Notes: a model not told the origin generated them from the sequence alone. 64,000 nt of DNA from Gautieria morchelliformis (GCA_015179125.1 WHVA01000037.1:124001-188000), one strand, 5' to 3'. Positions 10,742 through 21,720 are shown, counted from the first letter of the stretch. Numbers and translations: made by a program.

Positions 10742-11801
10742 GATGATTAGACATCCCTGACCACAGCCAGGGACTCCTGCTTACCAGCTGACATCAACCC
10801 TGACTCCTCCAGTGATCCCTGCATCACATACTGACCTTGACACCATTCCTGAATTGGCACCAAGGCCAAAGGCTTGGGAACTTGGTCTTGGGACAGAGAG
10901 GAGTGAAGGAATGGCTTGGGGATTCGGGATGTGCTTGGACAGTGACCAGTTCCAAGCACAGAAATGGTCTTGGAAGGGGTTTCCCCTGACAAACTCCCAC
11001 AAGATGTGATGCAACACCCCCACTTCTGCTGAATCTGCTCTGACGGCAGTCATTCCTTTGAGGGCACAGATGTGTAGATGTGATTTAGTGCAGTCTTTTT
11101 ATTTCCCAACTGGAACCTTGCCTTTGCATGTATCTGTCAACTGATCCTATACTGATTCCTGCTCTTGGAGCACCACCCTCATCATTTTGGCTGGGGTACA
11201 CTTCTAGGCCGAATGTCACTTGGAACAGCGGGCATGTGTAGGGCAGGAGTAAGGTAGAGGACACCCAAAACCAGCACCCCATTACATAAGCATTTGGGCA
11301 CCGTCGACAATGGCCTACACGGCGCAAGCCTGATCACATAATATAAATCTTTTTGCTAGAACCTTTTCCTATTCAATTGGGCTATCACTTGTTGCAGAGC
11401 ATTTGTTGAAATTCTGCAAACTGACAGTGGAGTAAGCTTGACAATGTGCAGGTGATAAAAATTTATATTAATGTTTCTATGTTGATTTTGAGTGCTTTGC
11501 AGCAATTTACATTTTATGTGAGGACCGATTTTGAGCGTCACGTGACATCACGTGACCTCGGCTAATTCCCAGGACATCCCATTGAAAATCTTTTCCTGAG
11601 CCACACAACGCCATTCCTGCTTCCTTCTAGTCTCAGACTAGCTCCTGTAATGCCTCCCAAGTCAGCCCTGTGTTTAAGATCCTCGAAAATGAAGGGCTTG
11701 CAGAGTGGGATGAAGATGACCTGGAGGATGGTTTGTCTAGATGCTGTCCTCCCTTGCAAATCTGCACTGATTTGTTCTATACTAATTGTACTAATATGTT
11801 G
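10742..11801. other. No recognisable gene
   Basis: Open frames on the minus strand at 10781-11053 and 11085-11327 show no known motif. The first carries a tryptophan-rich stretch (ILWEFVRGNPFQDHF) but nothing conclusive. I do not call a gene. Confidence 0.35.
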
Positions 11802-11961
11802 TGATGGATGTGGATGATGGTAAAGAGCAACTTGTTATTGGAATCGACTCACGATGTCTCAGAAAAATATACAGCATATGTAGCAACGGTAGCTATGGGA
11901 TTTTGGAGCGGAGCAGGATCTGGGTTGGAATGGGGTTGAGCGATGGCGTCAAGTCAATACA
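11802..11961 (-). repeat. Copia LTR piece (copy 1)
   Basis: The 158-bp core (11802-11959) is repeated at 14257-14414 with only a few changes. In minus orientation it starts TGTATTGACTTGACGCC directly after a polypurine tract (CGCTCGGGGGG) that follows the end of a Copia RNase H frame. That is the position of a 3' LTR. The distal end of the LTR is not defined. Confidence 0.6.
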
Positions 11962-12028
11962 CCCCCCGAGCGAAACAAGAGATAGAAAAAAGAAAATAGA
12001 CTGTTTGAGATAGAAGAACAAATCAAAA

Positions 12029-12899
12029 CAGGGCTGTCCACGAGTCAACCTGCAGGTTACCTGGACTTGGACTCACAGGTTTGCCAGCTTCCAGAAGCAG
12101 AACCTGGACTTGACCTGAGTTTTTCTGCAGGTTGACTTGGACCCGCAGGTTAAACCTGCGGGTGACTTGCACTGACTTGCCAGATTATTCCAAGCTGACT
12201 CACCCAGTGCGAGTGCATGACACGTCTCCTCCCGCAGGGACAGCCCTCCTCCATGGAAAGACACGGCCCGGGTCCCTGGCCAGGTGCAGATCATATGAAC
12301 AGACAGCGAGTCACATGGTCTGTTTGGACTTGCAAGTCTGTGCAACTGATGGCCCTACATAGGTCAATCAGTGGGCAGCAATGCCACCACATCAGTGTGG
12401 AGGAACAGGCATACTCGCAGATCACCTGAGATCTGCAAGTTCTCTACTGGTTCGTGTTTTTTTTTTCTGTGTTTCAGGTCTCTATTCAACTGTCTAGTAG
12501 ACCATTGCTTGCAGATATCTGAGATGACCGTCTTCTCTACCGGTGCGCTTTTTTTTCTTTCTTTCTTTTTTTGTTTTCATGTTTCAGGTCTTTATTCAAC
12601 TGTCTAGTAGTCAAGGAGGTCAAGCCAGTACATCATTGCTCACAGATACCTGAGATGACCGACTTCTCTACTCCAGAAGGAGGTAATAGTAGTGGAATGA
12701 CATGTAAATGACATGAAAAATTCTTGGCATTTAAGGCTTGCAGGTCTGCGAGTCACCTGCGGAATTCCAAAGGCCAAACCTGGACTTGCCAGGTTTTAGG
12801 CGCCGGGTCACCTGGACTTGTGGGAGTTGGATCTGCAGGTTAAAATCACAGGTTGAACTGCGAGTCACCTGCAGGAACCTGGACTTGTGGACAGCCCTG
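12029..12899. mobile_element. Non-autonomous hAT element (MITE) with 8-bp target duplication
   Basis: The element starts CAGGGCTGTCCACGAGTC and ends with the inverse, ACTTGTGGACAGCCCTG. It is flanked on both sides by the identical octamer AATCAAAA (12021-12028 and 12900-12907). Termini beginning CAGGG and an 8-bp duplication are hallmarks of the hAT superfamily. The 871-bp interior codes for nothing. It is built from many short repeats of AACCTGCAGGT, GACTTG and CACCTG words on both strands, and two T-rich copies of a roughly 100-bp segment near 12445-12660 (TTTCAGGTCT-TATTCAACTGTCTAGTAG). It sits just after the stop codon of a Copia remnant. A second, truncated copy lies at 13561-13694. Confidence 0.87.
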
Positions 12900-12903
12900 A
12901 ATC

Positions 12904-13008
12904 AAAACATGCCTAATTTTTGTATGAGGAATTTGTGTTGTGGGAGCGCCAAGGCCTTGGTGAGGACATCGGCGATGTTATTGGTGGATTGGCCCCGCGC
13001 TTTAAAAC
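12904..13008 (-). pseudogene. C-terminal end of a Copia RNase H
   Basis: Minus-strand reading gives RGQSTNNIADVLTKAL, then HKFLIQKLGMF and a stop. This is the conserved end of Copia pol (N-IAD-xTKAL...H-F--LG). The hAT MITE inserted about five bases downstream of the stop codon, separating this end from its polypurine tract and LTR. The upstream end is cut off where a Copia gag on the opposite strand begins. Confidence 0.65.
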
Positions 13009-13042
13009 CCTGACAAAAAAAATCTCTATTACTAAAACCGCT

Positions 13043-14256
13043 ATGTCTGCCGCACTCATGCAGCCGAGTTCGTTATACCGGATCGAACCACTCACCGGAG
13101 ATAACTACCCCGCGTGGAAAGAAAAGATGCATTGGATCTTACTCGAGCAAGATCTCTGGGAACACACATCGGGAGGGGCAGAGAAGCCAGAGCCGGCCGA
13201 CATTGACAATGTGACTGACCCTGAAAAGCGGGCGATCGCAGATTGGATGAAAAAGGACCAACAGGCATTTGCGGCCATTAGCCTTTGCATCAGCGATGAT
13301 TACCTAGTCTACACGTATGGTGCCACGACGGCACGGGGTGTATGGCTAGCCCTGCTCACTATATTTGAAGCAAAAGGGCCGCTGGGTAAAATTAATGTAC
13401 GCCGTGATTTTTTCCGTACCTTTGCAGTGGAAAGAACATATACGTAAGCTCTGCGGCTTGCAGAGACAACTCCACATGCTCAGCGAACTAATTAGTGACC
13501 ATGACTTCTGCTCCACACTCCTTACGTCACTTCCAGCTTCTTGGTCCACATTCCTTACCGCAGGGCTGTCCACGAGTCAACCTGCAGGTTAAACCTGCGA
13601 GTGCCTTGCGGTGACCTGCCAGATTATTCCGAGCTGACTCACCCAGTGTGAGTGCATGACATGTCTCCTCCCGTGGGGACGGCCCTCCTCCATGCCTCTG
13701 CGGCCTTGATTGCTCGTGTCCTAGAGGAGGATTGTATGCGCCGGTCCACCCAGGGCGAGACGGCTCTGAGGGCGCTAGACAGGCATGGAAAGGGGAACGG
13801 ATGAAGTGATGGCGCCACGAAAGGGAAGTGCAACAACTGTGGAAAGAAAGGGCATTGGGTTAGGGATTGTTGGGCCAAGGGCGGTGGCAAGGAGGGGCAG
13901 GCACCCAAGTGGTGGAAGGGTGACAAAGCTAAGAGTTCTTCGGACCAGACTAAGCAGTCCGGCCGTTCCTGGTACAAGAAGCTCACTACAGTCTTATTCG
14001 ATGATGGCTTCACATGCAGTCATGCAGATGACTGCATCTTCTATAAGAAGACCGGTGATCATCTCACGATCATCACAATTTACGTCGACGATCTTGGGCT
14101 CTTTGCTCGTACAAGGATTTTGATGGCACATGTCAAACATCTCCTGCATTCTAATTTTAACATGAAGGAGCTTGGCAAAATGCTCAAAATCCTCAGCATC
14201 AGAGTCGAAGTAGACCCTCACCGGGATTTTATTAAACTCTCCCGGGGCCCATAACC
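13043..14256 (+). pseudogene. Copia gag joined to reverse transcriptase by internal deletion
   Basis: The ATG at 13043 opens a Copia gag (UBN2-like) with YRIEPLTGDNYPAWKEKM, then IFEAKGPLGKINVRRDFFRTF. The frame shifts near 13435, continues as HIRKLCGLQRQLHML, and is interrupted by a hAT MITE fragment (13561-13694). On both sides of that fragment the gag frame can be rejoined (FLT/ASAALIARVLEED). A gag zinc knuckle follows, CNNCGKKGHWVRDC. The protein then passes at once into RT (SGRSWYKKLTTV, IITIYVDDLGLFA, NFNMKELGKMLKIL), so protease, integrase and the RT N-terminus are missing. A non-functional deletion derivative. Confidence 0.72.
13561..13694. mobile_element. Truncated copy of the hAT MITE
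   Basis: It begins with the same terminus, CAGGGCTGTCCACGAGTC, and follows the first roughly 220 bp of 12029-12899 with an internal deletion. It lacks the other terminus. It interrupts a Copia gag frame. No 8-bp duplication is visible, as expected for a truncated copy. Confidence 0.7.
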
Positions 14257-14414
14257 TGATGGATGTGGATGATGGTAAAGAGCAACTTGTTATTGGAATC
14301 GACTCGCGATGTCTCAGAAAAATATACAGCATATGTAGCAACGGTAGCTACGGGATTTTGGAGCAGAGCAGGATCTGGGTTGGAATGGGGTTGAGCGATG
14401 GCGTCAAGTCAATA
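14257..14414 (-). repeat. Copia LTR piece (copy 2)
   Basis: Direct repeat of 11802-11959, offset 2455 bp, nearly identical. Its outer end abuts the LTR of a different Copia element at 14415. Confidence 0.6.
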
Positions 14415-14671
14415 TGTTGAAAAGTATGCAAACTATAGGTTGAAGTAGAATTAGAGTACGGGGTTTTGACCGTAGATTCGATGTCCTGACAGCGACTCTC
14501 ATCGCTGTCCTAAATACATGTTCTATCCTAATTGTATTAAGTTCTTTCTTCTATAGTTCCTTGTATCTTACTACGCTCCTTTGTCCGTTCTCTCTTTTGT
14601 GTCCTATACGTGTCATCAGCGCATGTGTCATCGGCTTACATTAGCATGCCAAAGTGCCGCTTTATCCAACA
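14415..14671 (-). repeat. 3' LTR of a minus-strand Copia element
   Basis: In minus orientation this 257-bp segment starts TGTTGGATAAAGCGGC and ends CTTTTCAACA. It is immediately preceded by the polypurine tract GAAGTGAGGGGGAG, which follows the stop codon of the Copia frame at 14712. No matching 5' LTR is found at the other end near 16.4 kb, so the element is truncated. Confidence 0.72.
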
Positions 14672-14711
14672 CTCCCCCTCACTTCGGCGAACCCTAACTT
14701 CCCTTTCGTCA

Positions 14712-16325
14712 TTAAGTCTGCTGAGTTTTCCTTCGACCTGACGTGTGTAGCGAATCCTCATTAGAGGGCGCTTTCTTGCGGACATAGTAGTTAGCCAGAT
14801 TGTCGGATTGAATAGGTGCCGGCTGGGAATCAAACTGCAGATCTTGAAGCATCTGTTTGAGCCAGGTGAATTGGGCAATCTCACTAAGATGAATATAGTC
14901 GGTTTTGGTAAACAACGGGATGGTGCGCTGTCCCTTTGAGATCCAAGCAATAAAACCTCCGGGCATAGCGGCGTATCCGCTGGTTGTCAAAATGATTTTG
15001 CCATTGGGGTTGGGTGGCAGCTGGAACTGTTCCCATGTCCCAGTTTCCCAGTAATAATTTATTTCAGTCTCCATTTCCTTTTGCCAAGTCGGTGTATCTG
15101 GCTGGTTGATTGCCTTGTAGTAACTGGCGATTTCATTGCTGACTAATGCATGGGGGCTATTGGTTCTTTCTGGTGCCAGCGCTTCGGTCTCCGTGGCAAT
15201 TGCCATGGCCATGTGTGTACCTGAATCGGCCACCATATCTGCAGCCGCTGCGTTCGTTTCCGCTCCCCCTGGCTGTTGCTCGTGTTTCGCATATTCCTCC
15301 CCCTCGAGCACAGCCGTCTCCTTGTTGTTTCCTGTCCTCTGACATGTTGCCCGATACATACGCCCGACCTTTGTACCTGTTCCAAAAATAGTTCCACATT
15401 TCGATTTGAATGTAACACCTGATGATGTAAACATAGCCGTGTGTCCAATATCGGTGAGGCGCCCTATACTAATGAGGTTGTTGGGTGCCTCGGGCGCATA
15501 TTTCATGTCATTGAGCTCGATGGTACATGTGTCGGTCCTGAGTTTGAATTCCAAGGGGATCGTTCCTCGTCCTTGGGTCTTAAGTGAAGTGCCAGGGCTG
15601 ATGCCGTCAGTGACGGAGGTCTCTTCAATAAATGTTGAGAAATCGTGTCGGTCATGGGCAATGTGCGTGGTTGCGGTTGAGTCGGCAAGCCAGTCTGATG
15701 CCGAAATAGAGATGAGAGCTGTATAATCTGCCATGAACGCAAAATCCTTTTCTTCGGCTTGCTTAACAGTGTCATTTTCCTTTGATTTATACCATGCAGG
15801 TAGGTGCCTGGCCTTCTTTGCCTCCACCTCTTGCCCAACAATCTTTTACGTAGTGCCCTAGTTTTCCACAGTTATGGCACTTTCCCTTCGTGGCTCCTGC
15901 GTCATCACGTGACTGAGTCCGAAGAACCGTCTGTCAGCCCAATCCTGTGTGTTGGGCCTGATCTTCGTCCAGGATCCTGGCTATCAGGACATCTGACGAT
16001 ATTGCAACACCGCCGGCGTTGACCGCGGTGATAAACGAGGACCAAGATTCCGGCAATGAGGTATGTAGCATACTTGAAAATCGGTATCTGTAATCAATTG
16101 ACCCCGGGCATTCAGTTCTTGTCTGAGCCCTCGAAGTTTTCGAACATGTTCCTCCATGTTGGCACCGTCCTCGGCAAAGGTACGAAAGAAGTCGTGGCGG
16201 AGATTGACAATGCCGACGGCTCCTTTAGACTCAAATATGCCCTGTAGCCTAGTCCAGATAGCATTGCTTGTCATTCCGGTTTCTTGCACAGCGAGATACT
16301 CATCCAGGTGCGTGTATCTATAATT
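14712..16325 (-). pseudogene. Copia element with in-frame internal deletions (gag, zinc knuckle, protease, RT start, RNase H)
   Basis: Minus strand. Gag runs from about 16325 (WTRLQGIFESKGAVGIVNL, DFFRTFAEDGANMEEHVRKL) to about 16000. A zinc knuckle CHNCGKLGHYVKDC lies near 15885-15845. A single 371-codon frame (15827-14712) then holds the aspartic protease site WLADSTATTHIAHDR, the pre-integrase region (APNNLISIGRLTDIGH), the first part of RT (TPTWQKEMETEINYYWETG) and RNase H (GYAAMPGGFIAWISKGQ, TWLKQMLQDLQF). The integrase, most of RT and the last RNase H segment are deleted, yet the frame is uninterrupted across the junctions. It ends at a polypurine tract and LTR. The upstream end is fused to a DUF6698-like fragment on the other strand. 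Confidence 0.76.
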
Positions 16326-16342
16326 TCTATTCATGTTCCCAT

Positions 16343-16838
16343 TGCTCAGTTGATGAGATGCAGGCATATCGCGCTGTCATGATCGGCCCCAGTGCCATCG
16401 ATGGCAGGGGAACATCCACCCGTGCAACCAAGAAGGGCAATGCACAGCTTAATAACATGACCGATATCTCAATACCATCGATAAGCTACATCACGACCTT
16501 GGTGCGTATTCTCCTGGGAGGTCTGATTTAATCTCATGCGCCCCCACAGGTACATTTTGGCTTATCCTCACAAGGCACATTCCATGTCGGCGGCAATCTG
16601 GGATGGTTTAACTACCATGGCTTTTGTCACTCCATCGCGGATCTCTTAGGTGATGAGCGCATGGTCCAGCAACGCGAAGCCCTGTTGAGATGGTGGAAAG
16701 GGTAAGTCAACCGGTTGTGAATTGGTAATTAACTGACACCTTATTAGAACAATCTTTTCCAATGTGCATGAGTATAATGAGCCAAAGGGAGACACTGTGC
16801 ATGGGAAGATGCTTGCGCAATTGGAAGTATCTGAGTAG
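16343..16838 (+). pseudogene. C-terminal fragment of a DUF6698-like fungal protein, two introns
   Basis: The first part reads MQAYRAVMIGPSAIDGRG, then NAQLNNMTDISIPSISYITTL. A short intron begins near 16502 (GTGCGTATTCTCC) and ends near 16550. The next exon reads VHFGLSSQGTFHVGG, then GFCHSIADLLGDE and EALLRWWKG. After a second intron (GTAAGTCAACC to TTATTAG) come TIFSNVHEYNE and a stop. The order SI-YI-T-V-F-LSS, then F--SI-DLL-D, then LL-WW---IF is that of the C-terminus of the DUF6698 family, common in basidiomycetes and of unknown function. The N-terminal two thirds are absent; the fragment abuts a Copia gag. A matching N-terminal part occurs, inverted, at 19895-20940. Confidence 0.55.
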
Positions 16839-17457
16839 GCAGGGATAGGCTCAACTGCCTGTAGTATGGTGTAAACGCGGCTACTTTATATGTTATATAT
16901 CCTTGAAGTTCGCCATCTACGAGTTATATACAATTATTATGCATATGTATCTCGGTGTCAGGTGGCTGGTAACCCAATAGTGATGGAAGGAATTTATTGC
17001 TGGAACTCACCATAATCGTACCTCGTGGGTCCCCGCTTGCAATGACACCAGTATCAGGGTATCTGGATGTCAGGAGACTGGTTGTCAGGGTATCTAGATG
17101 TTAGGCGACTGGTTATGAGGGTATCTAGATTTCAGGAAACTGGTTATGCACTGGTCATTGAGATACCAGAAGTCATAATCGTGACGGCGAGACACCATTG
17201 TTGCAGGTCATGGGGCCCATGGTTTTAACACCGGCCCATGGTAATCTCCATGGTACCCAATGGCAAGACATAACCTTTGGGTATACCATCATCATAATGT
17301 CAGGTATGCTGTTTCAGAACTTATTGCGATGACATATATTATAATATCAGTACAATCCTTTATGATATTTGCAAGATTTTTCTGATGGCGACCTAGTGAG
17401 AACAAACGGTATTGGATGCCTGGCATATTTTTGCAGTCATTTGATAATTCAGGTTGG
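16839..17457. other. Non-coding stretch with a 31-bp triplicate repeat
   Basis: The only structure seen is a repeat of GGGTATCTAGATGTCAGG type, unit about 31 bp, three times between 17056 and 17150. No gene. Confidence 0.5.
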
Positions 17458-18471
17458 TGTCATGACTCGTATATTTCTCTTGCCCCACGGTCACTGTTCC
17501 TCATCTCATCATTCCTCTTGCATCTTCGCCTGAGTCCGCCATGCTCTCCAACCACTCCCCAACTATGTTCGTTCCACTCACTCTTCACCACATTCACCGA
17601 ACAACCATTCGCCAGCAGGGACGCCATCAGACACAATCGACACCCTTTACCCGGCGTGATGGCTCATCACTGGCCCCATCACCTTCTCAATCCATCCCCT
17701 TCAGGTGTTCATATGGCCAGGATACATTCGCGGAATGTCCTACCCGTAGGTCATGTGGGATCAACCCAGCAGACAAAGAGTCCGTGCAGGGTGGTGTATA
17801 TGCAGGTTCCAAGGCGTGCTTTCGTACATAGGGGCCTTTGCCTTCTTCCCTCTCTGTTGTTTCATGTTCGCACCCCCATTTTTCTCTATTGTATGTCTAT
17901 TCCATCTATTATGTATCCTGACCGCGCACCCCTATCCAACCCTGACTCCAGATGGCCTTTTTCCTATTCGCTAGCATCATACGAGAATTTGATATAAGTA
18001 GTCTACATTCGCATGTATATTCTCCAGTTCAATTATCATACGTCCATCTTGTGCAAACTTGACCTCACTGTGACCATCGTCTTGAGCCTTCTCCTGTAGA
18101 TTTCTATCTTCGACCAGAAGAAGACTTAGGCATCACTGGTGAGTTCTCATACTTCATCTTCGTTACCTTACCCTTCAAATTATTGTCTGTGCTGTCAGCG
18201 AAGGGCTCCGAAGGAGTGCCTTCGCCGGCAAAAGGGTTGTTGCTACTTAGACAACCTTTCCGTGACACCTTGCACGTTACATCATCAAGTGCCACGGGCT
18301 ATTTCGCTATGACTGTAGATCGGGCAAGCTCTGTTAAGGCAGCCCTCCTATCTTCTGAACATTTATTGGTTCACCCTTTTCACCGAACGGCATACTTACT
18401 CGCACAAGTTATTTGGGCATTCGCTGTGTTCACTAATACATGATATTAATGCCTAAAAACCAATCTTGACA
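17458..18471 (+). mobile_element. Solo LTR, family A, copy 2
   Basis: The 1014-bp segment starts TGTCATGACTCG and ends CCAATCTTGACA. It is flanked by the perfect 5-bp duplication GTTGG (17453-17457 and 18472-18476). It aligns by eye along its whole length with the inverted copy at 45511-46542 and more distantly with 8353-9315. The orientation follows the conserved TATAA-like and GTTCAATTATCATACGTC block at 17990-18045. Short conserved open frames on the antisense strand of this LTR (18104-18295) recur in the third copy, but they lie inside LTR sequence and I do not treat them as genes. Confidence 0.86.
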
Positions 18472-19540
18472 GTTGGCCAACTTGTAGCTGTCACTGTGAC
18501 TCATGTCAGCTCCCTTGGAACACCGGCGGTGAAAAGCAAACCTGGTGGATCCAGAGTCAGACATACATGGCATTATCCGGATACTCCCGATGAGATGATC
18601 GAATTTCCTAAGGATTTGACGCTGTAACAATGAGCTTAGTCAGCGACTGTTCTGCTGATTCAAAATATGACACAGCCGCCCACATCCATTTCTGGATATA
18701 CCAGATTTGTAAACTCCATTAGCGCTGATCCCCAGTGAGAATCGACCCAGGTCCAGGGAGGTGGCCCGGCTGGAACTGTAACATGTAAAGTGTGTGTTGA
18801 AGATTCAGTTGGGATCTGTTCGTGCTGGACATGAGAGTAAGAACTATTTTTATCCTACACATTTTTTAGTGTGCATTTTAGATATAATCCACACTACTAA
18901 ATCTGACCACAGCATGTCCAGAAGTGAAAAAATACAAATCTAAATTCTGAGAACATTGCCAACCTTAGAAAAGTGAAATCAGCTTGCTATGGACTTCTCA
19001 AATTTTGAAATTCATTTCAAAATTGCAAAAAAAAATTTTTTTGAAACATGCACATGCATGCAAAATTTTACTTAACACAATATGCTTTTCACAAACTCAA
19101 AAGCTTTCGATTTCTTCAAGTCCAAAAAGATCAGCACCGTTACGTTCTCATCTCATCCGGTGATTGCTGTCCTTTGCAGTCAAATTTAAATTAGACTCTT
19201 AGGCAAATACATGCAAACATACAACACATCTTTGCATCTTGCTCTCCACCATGACGAGCAACAACTTCTGCAGGCATAGCACCTTCCCCAGGAGTCCTAA
19301 CTCAACCACTCACACCACTCTGGCCTTAATGCTTGCCGCATCTTGTTGACGTCGCCCACAACATCGACGCTGGCCCCCCACCGACATCGACACCGAGTTA
19401 CACTTTCCATCCACACGTACCAGATCATGGGCTAGCTATTGCTCCGGACATAGCAGTAAAAACAGATGAAGTGCTCCTGCTGAAAATTCTGTGAGTCTAT
19501 ATATGCACTGCGTTCTTCCTCGCTCACAGTGTCACAACTG
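18472..19540. other. AT-rich stretch without recognisable gene
   Basis: No frame of interest. Near 19020-19040 an A/T run, TTGCAAAAAAAAATTTTTTT, is present. Nothing else supports a feature. Confidence 0.35.
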
Positions 19541-19655
19541 TAGAATCGCTTTGGACAATGACCTTTGGGTTTGGAGGCTTAAGGATACCATGCAAGCTGA
19601 TACATCATAGCTGCAATTTTCAAACCCCACTGCAATCAAGATACAGTGACTTACA

Positions 19656-19890
19656 TTAATGAGCAAGTAAATAGAGAATGGTGCCGAGCCTGACGGTCTT
19701 GCACCAAAAGTGGCTGATCTCAGATGGCAGTGTGAGAAGCGTGTCGAAGAAGAGTAGTGCTGTGTAACAAGGTATGGAACTTGTCGAATTAGAAGGGACA
19801 TGTACACTTACTAAGCCCTGCGAAGCTGGCAGAGTTGCCCGCAAAGCTAGTTCAGGTAAGTTGTTTTGCATCGCACTCAACAAGAACACG
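19656..19890 (-). pseudogene. DUF6533-like gene fragment (third copy)
   Basis: Minus-strand frame: AMQNNLPELALRATLPASQG, then CYTALLFFDTLLTLPSEI and VRLGTILYLLA. It is nearly identical to the start of the DUF6533-type genes at 41205 and 63136, and stops after the second membrane segment. Upstream (higher coordinates) it is fused in frame to the end of a DUF6698-like fragment: VFL is followed directly by LSAMQNN. The rest of the gene is missing. Confidence 0.6.
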
Positions 19891-19894
19891 GGAT

Positions 19895-20940
19895 AATCCT
19901 GGGGCCGGAAAGTTTCTATTCCTTCTTTGATGCGCTGGTGAAACCTAGATGTGTGTCAGTGATAGACATGGATATGCAATGACAGTACATACTCCTCATC
20001 CTCGTCCCACTCCTTGACTTTCTCAGCACTCACAAGGAGCCACCCAATCTGAGGATGGTTGAATCCTCGGCTTTCCTTGTCGTTGGTCTTCAGAGCTGGG
20101 TGGAAGGAGCGGATGGATTGCATGAGGTCTTTGACGCGTTTGATGTCTTCAATTAACGCGTCCACAGGCACGTGCATTCTCCATCTGGCTGGTCAAGCGT
20201 CATTGAGAATGCAAAATTGCTTCAGGAAGTCAGGCACTTACAATGGTAGCTACCTCTTCAACGCCATGTGTCTGAATCTCTTATGAAAGACGAGGGCAGA
20301 TCTTGACTAGTCGCTCGTATTGTCATTGCGTGGCGGGCAAGCTAGAATACAAAATGATCAATGAGTCCCGCAGGAAGAGGGGGAACAGTTACTAGGTATC
20401 ATTAGCCTCGCCATCAGTTGCATCATGCCAGCCTTCATTAATGATGAGTTCGAAGTGGCGCCACATTTCTACTGTGCGACCGAAATGTCACGCTGGCCTC
20501 AAAAGTGGGTCGCGTTCCCTAGGAGGATGGCAAGCAAGCATTAGTGTATACCGAGTACATGGTAATGTGATGCAAACGGTGTCTTGCGCGCCATTCCCTC
20601 AGAATAGCTCATGCAATACCTCTTGCGTGATGGTTCTTGTTCAGATTTGGAACTGGAAATGGGGCCAGTGCTGCCTCCAGACTCCGTCTGGCCCCAGTGG
20701 CACGACTCTCCTCCCCATATGAGATCACTCGATGGGGAGGAGAGTCTCGTGCTGATGCCGCAGCTTGAAGATGCAGCAGTGGACTGCCGGGTTGGAGACA
20801 GTGAACTGGCCCCCCTCGTATGCCGCGTGGAAGATTGATGTGAGGAGTGCGAGGACCGATGCTTGAAGCGCGAACTTGTTGATGAGGGCATTATGGGTCA
20901 CAGTGAGGGGGTTCGGGTATAAAGATGGAGACATGTCCTA
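19895..20940 (-). pseudogene. N-terminal part of a DUF6698-like fungal protein
   Basis: On the minus strand, with short introns and frame changes, I can read VEMWRHFELIINEGWHDAT, then QYERLVKICPRLS and HGVEEVATI, then DALIEDIKRVKDLMQSIRSF, NDKESRGFNHPQIGWLL, and FHQRIKEGIETFRPQDYPVF. The series R--L--I-P-L, RGF-H---G-LL, W-D and D-PVF is the N-terminal and central signature of DUF6698-type proteins. The C-terminal part seen at 16343-16838 would complete it but lies 3 kb away in the other orientation. So either two copies are present or one was inverted. Function of the family is unknown. Confidence 0.45.
20672..20756. repeat. Two adjacent hairpins
   Basis: GGCCAG...CTGGCC frames a short stem near 20672-20697. 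CACGACTCTCCTCCCCAT (from 20701) is followed after a 13-base loop by the near-perfect inverse ATGGGGAGGAGAGTCTCGTG (to about 20750), with a 2-base bulge. They lie in the DUF6698-like pseudogene. No further role is evident. Confidence 0.5.
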
Positions 20941-21344
20941 TGGCTGATGCTGGGCCTATTAGGTCCTGACACGCTGCGTCACATGACCCACCATGTCAAA
21001 CACTGCCCGCCGGGCAGTCAAGGTGGCCTCGTGGCCTTGTCACCTGGCATGATGGATGTCTCATGAGGGGTGAGTGACTGTCTTGCACCATACTTAGTAC
21101 TAACTGTGACTTATCTTGCGTGTACTTGTGAGATGGCACTGGTCCAAGCAACGGCTGGGGCACTTATTCGGCGGGCTTCGGGGAGTAGTGTGTGATGTTC
21201 ACATTGAAGTAGGACATTGGGTCGTGACGGAAGGCAAGCAGCAGAACTAACGCAGTCAGGGCATGGTTGCTTGTGCACACAAGTACGGATGTGTTCAGTT
21301 TCTTATGATCGTCCATATAAGCCGTTGACTATGTACTCCCACCC

Positions 21345-21720
21345 CTCAGATATTTCTCAATATACAGACACCGATATCATCGGCTCAAACTGTGAAGATG
21401 ATGCCTGAGATCAATTTAATTCCACCATGGCACACTAAGTGATGGATCCGGCCAATTGGGCAGTGTTAAAATGCGTGACAGGGAGAACGATGAAAAAAAA
21501 AAATAGTTTCACAGTGAGGCTATGTACTGGGAGTCCCAACCCTCAGATATTTCTCAATATACAGACACCAATCTCATCGGCTCAAACTGTGAAGATCATG
21601 CGTGAGATCAATTTAATTCCACCATGGCACACTAAGTGATTGAACCGGCCAATTGGGCAGTGTTAAAATGTGCGACAGGGAGAACGATGAAAAAAAAAAA
21701 TAGTTTCACAGTGAGGGGTG
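21345..21720. repeat. Tandem duplication, two units of about 190 bp
   Basis: The block from CCCTCAGATATTTCTC through a run of A and AGTTTCACAGTGAGG is present at 21345 and again at 21539 with few differences. Non-coding; local duplication. Confidence 0.75.

Noticed and set aside
18104-18295. Small gene for a conserved 63-residue peptide
   Set aside because: It lies entirely within a solo LTR, antisense to it, and its second copy is in another LTR of the same family. DNA similarity explains the conservation.
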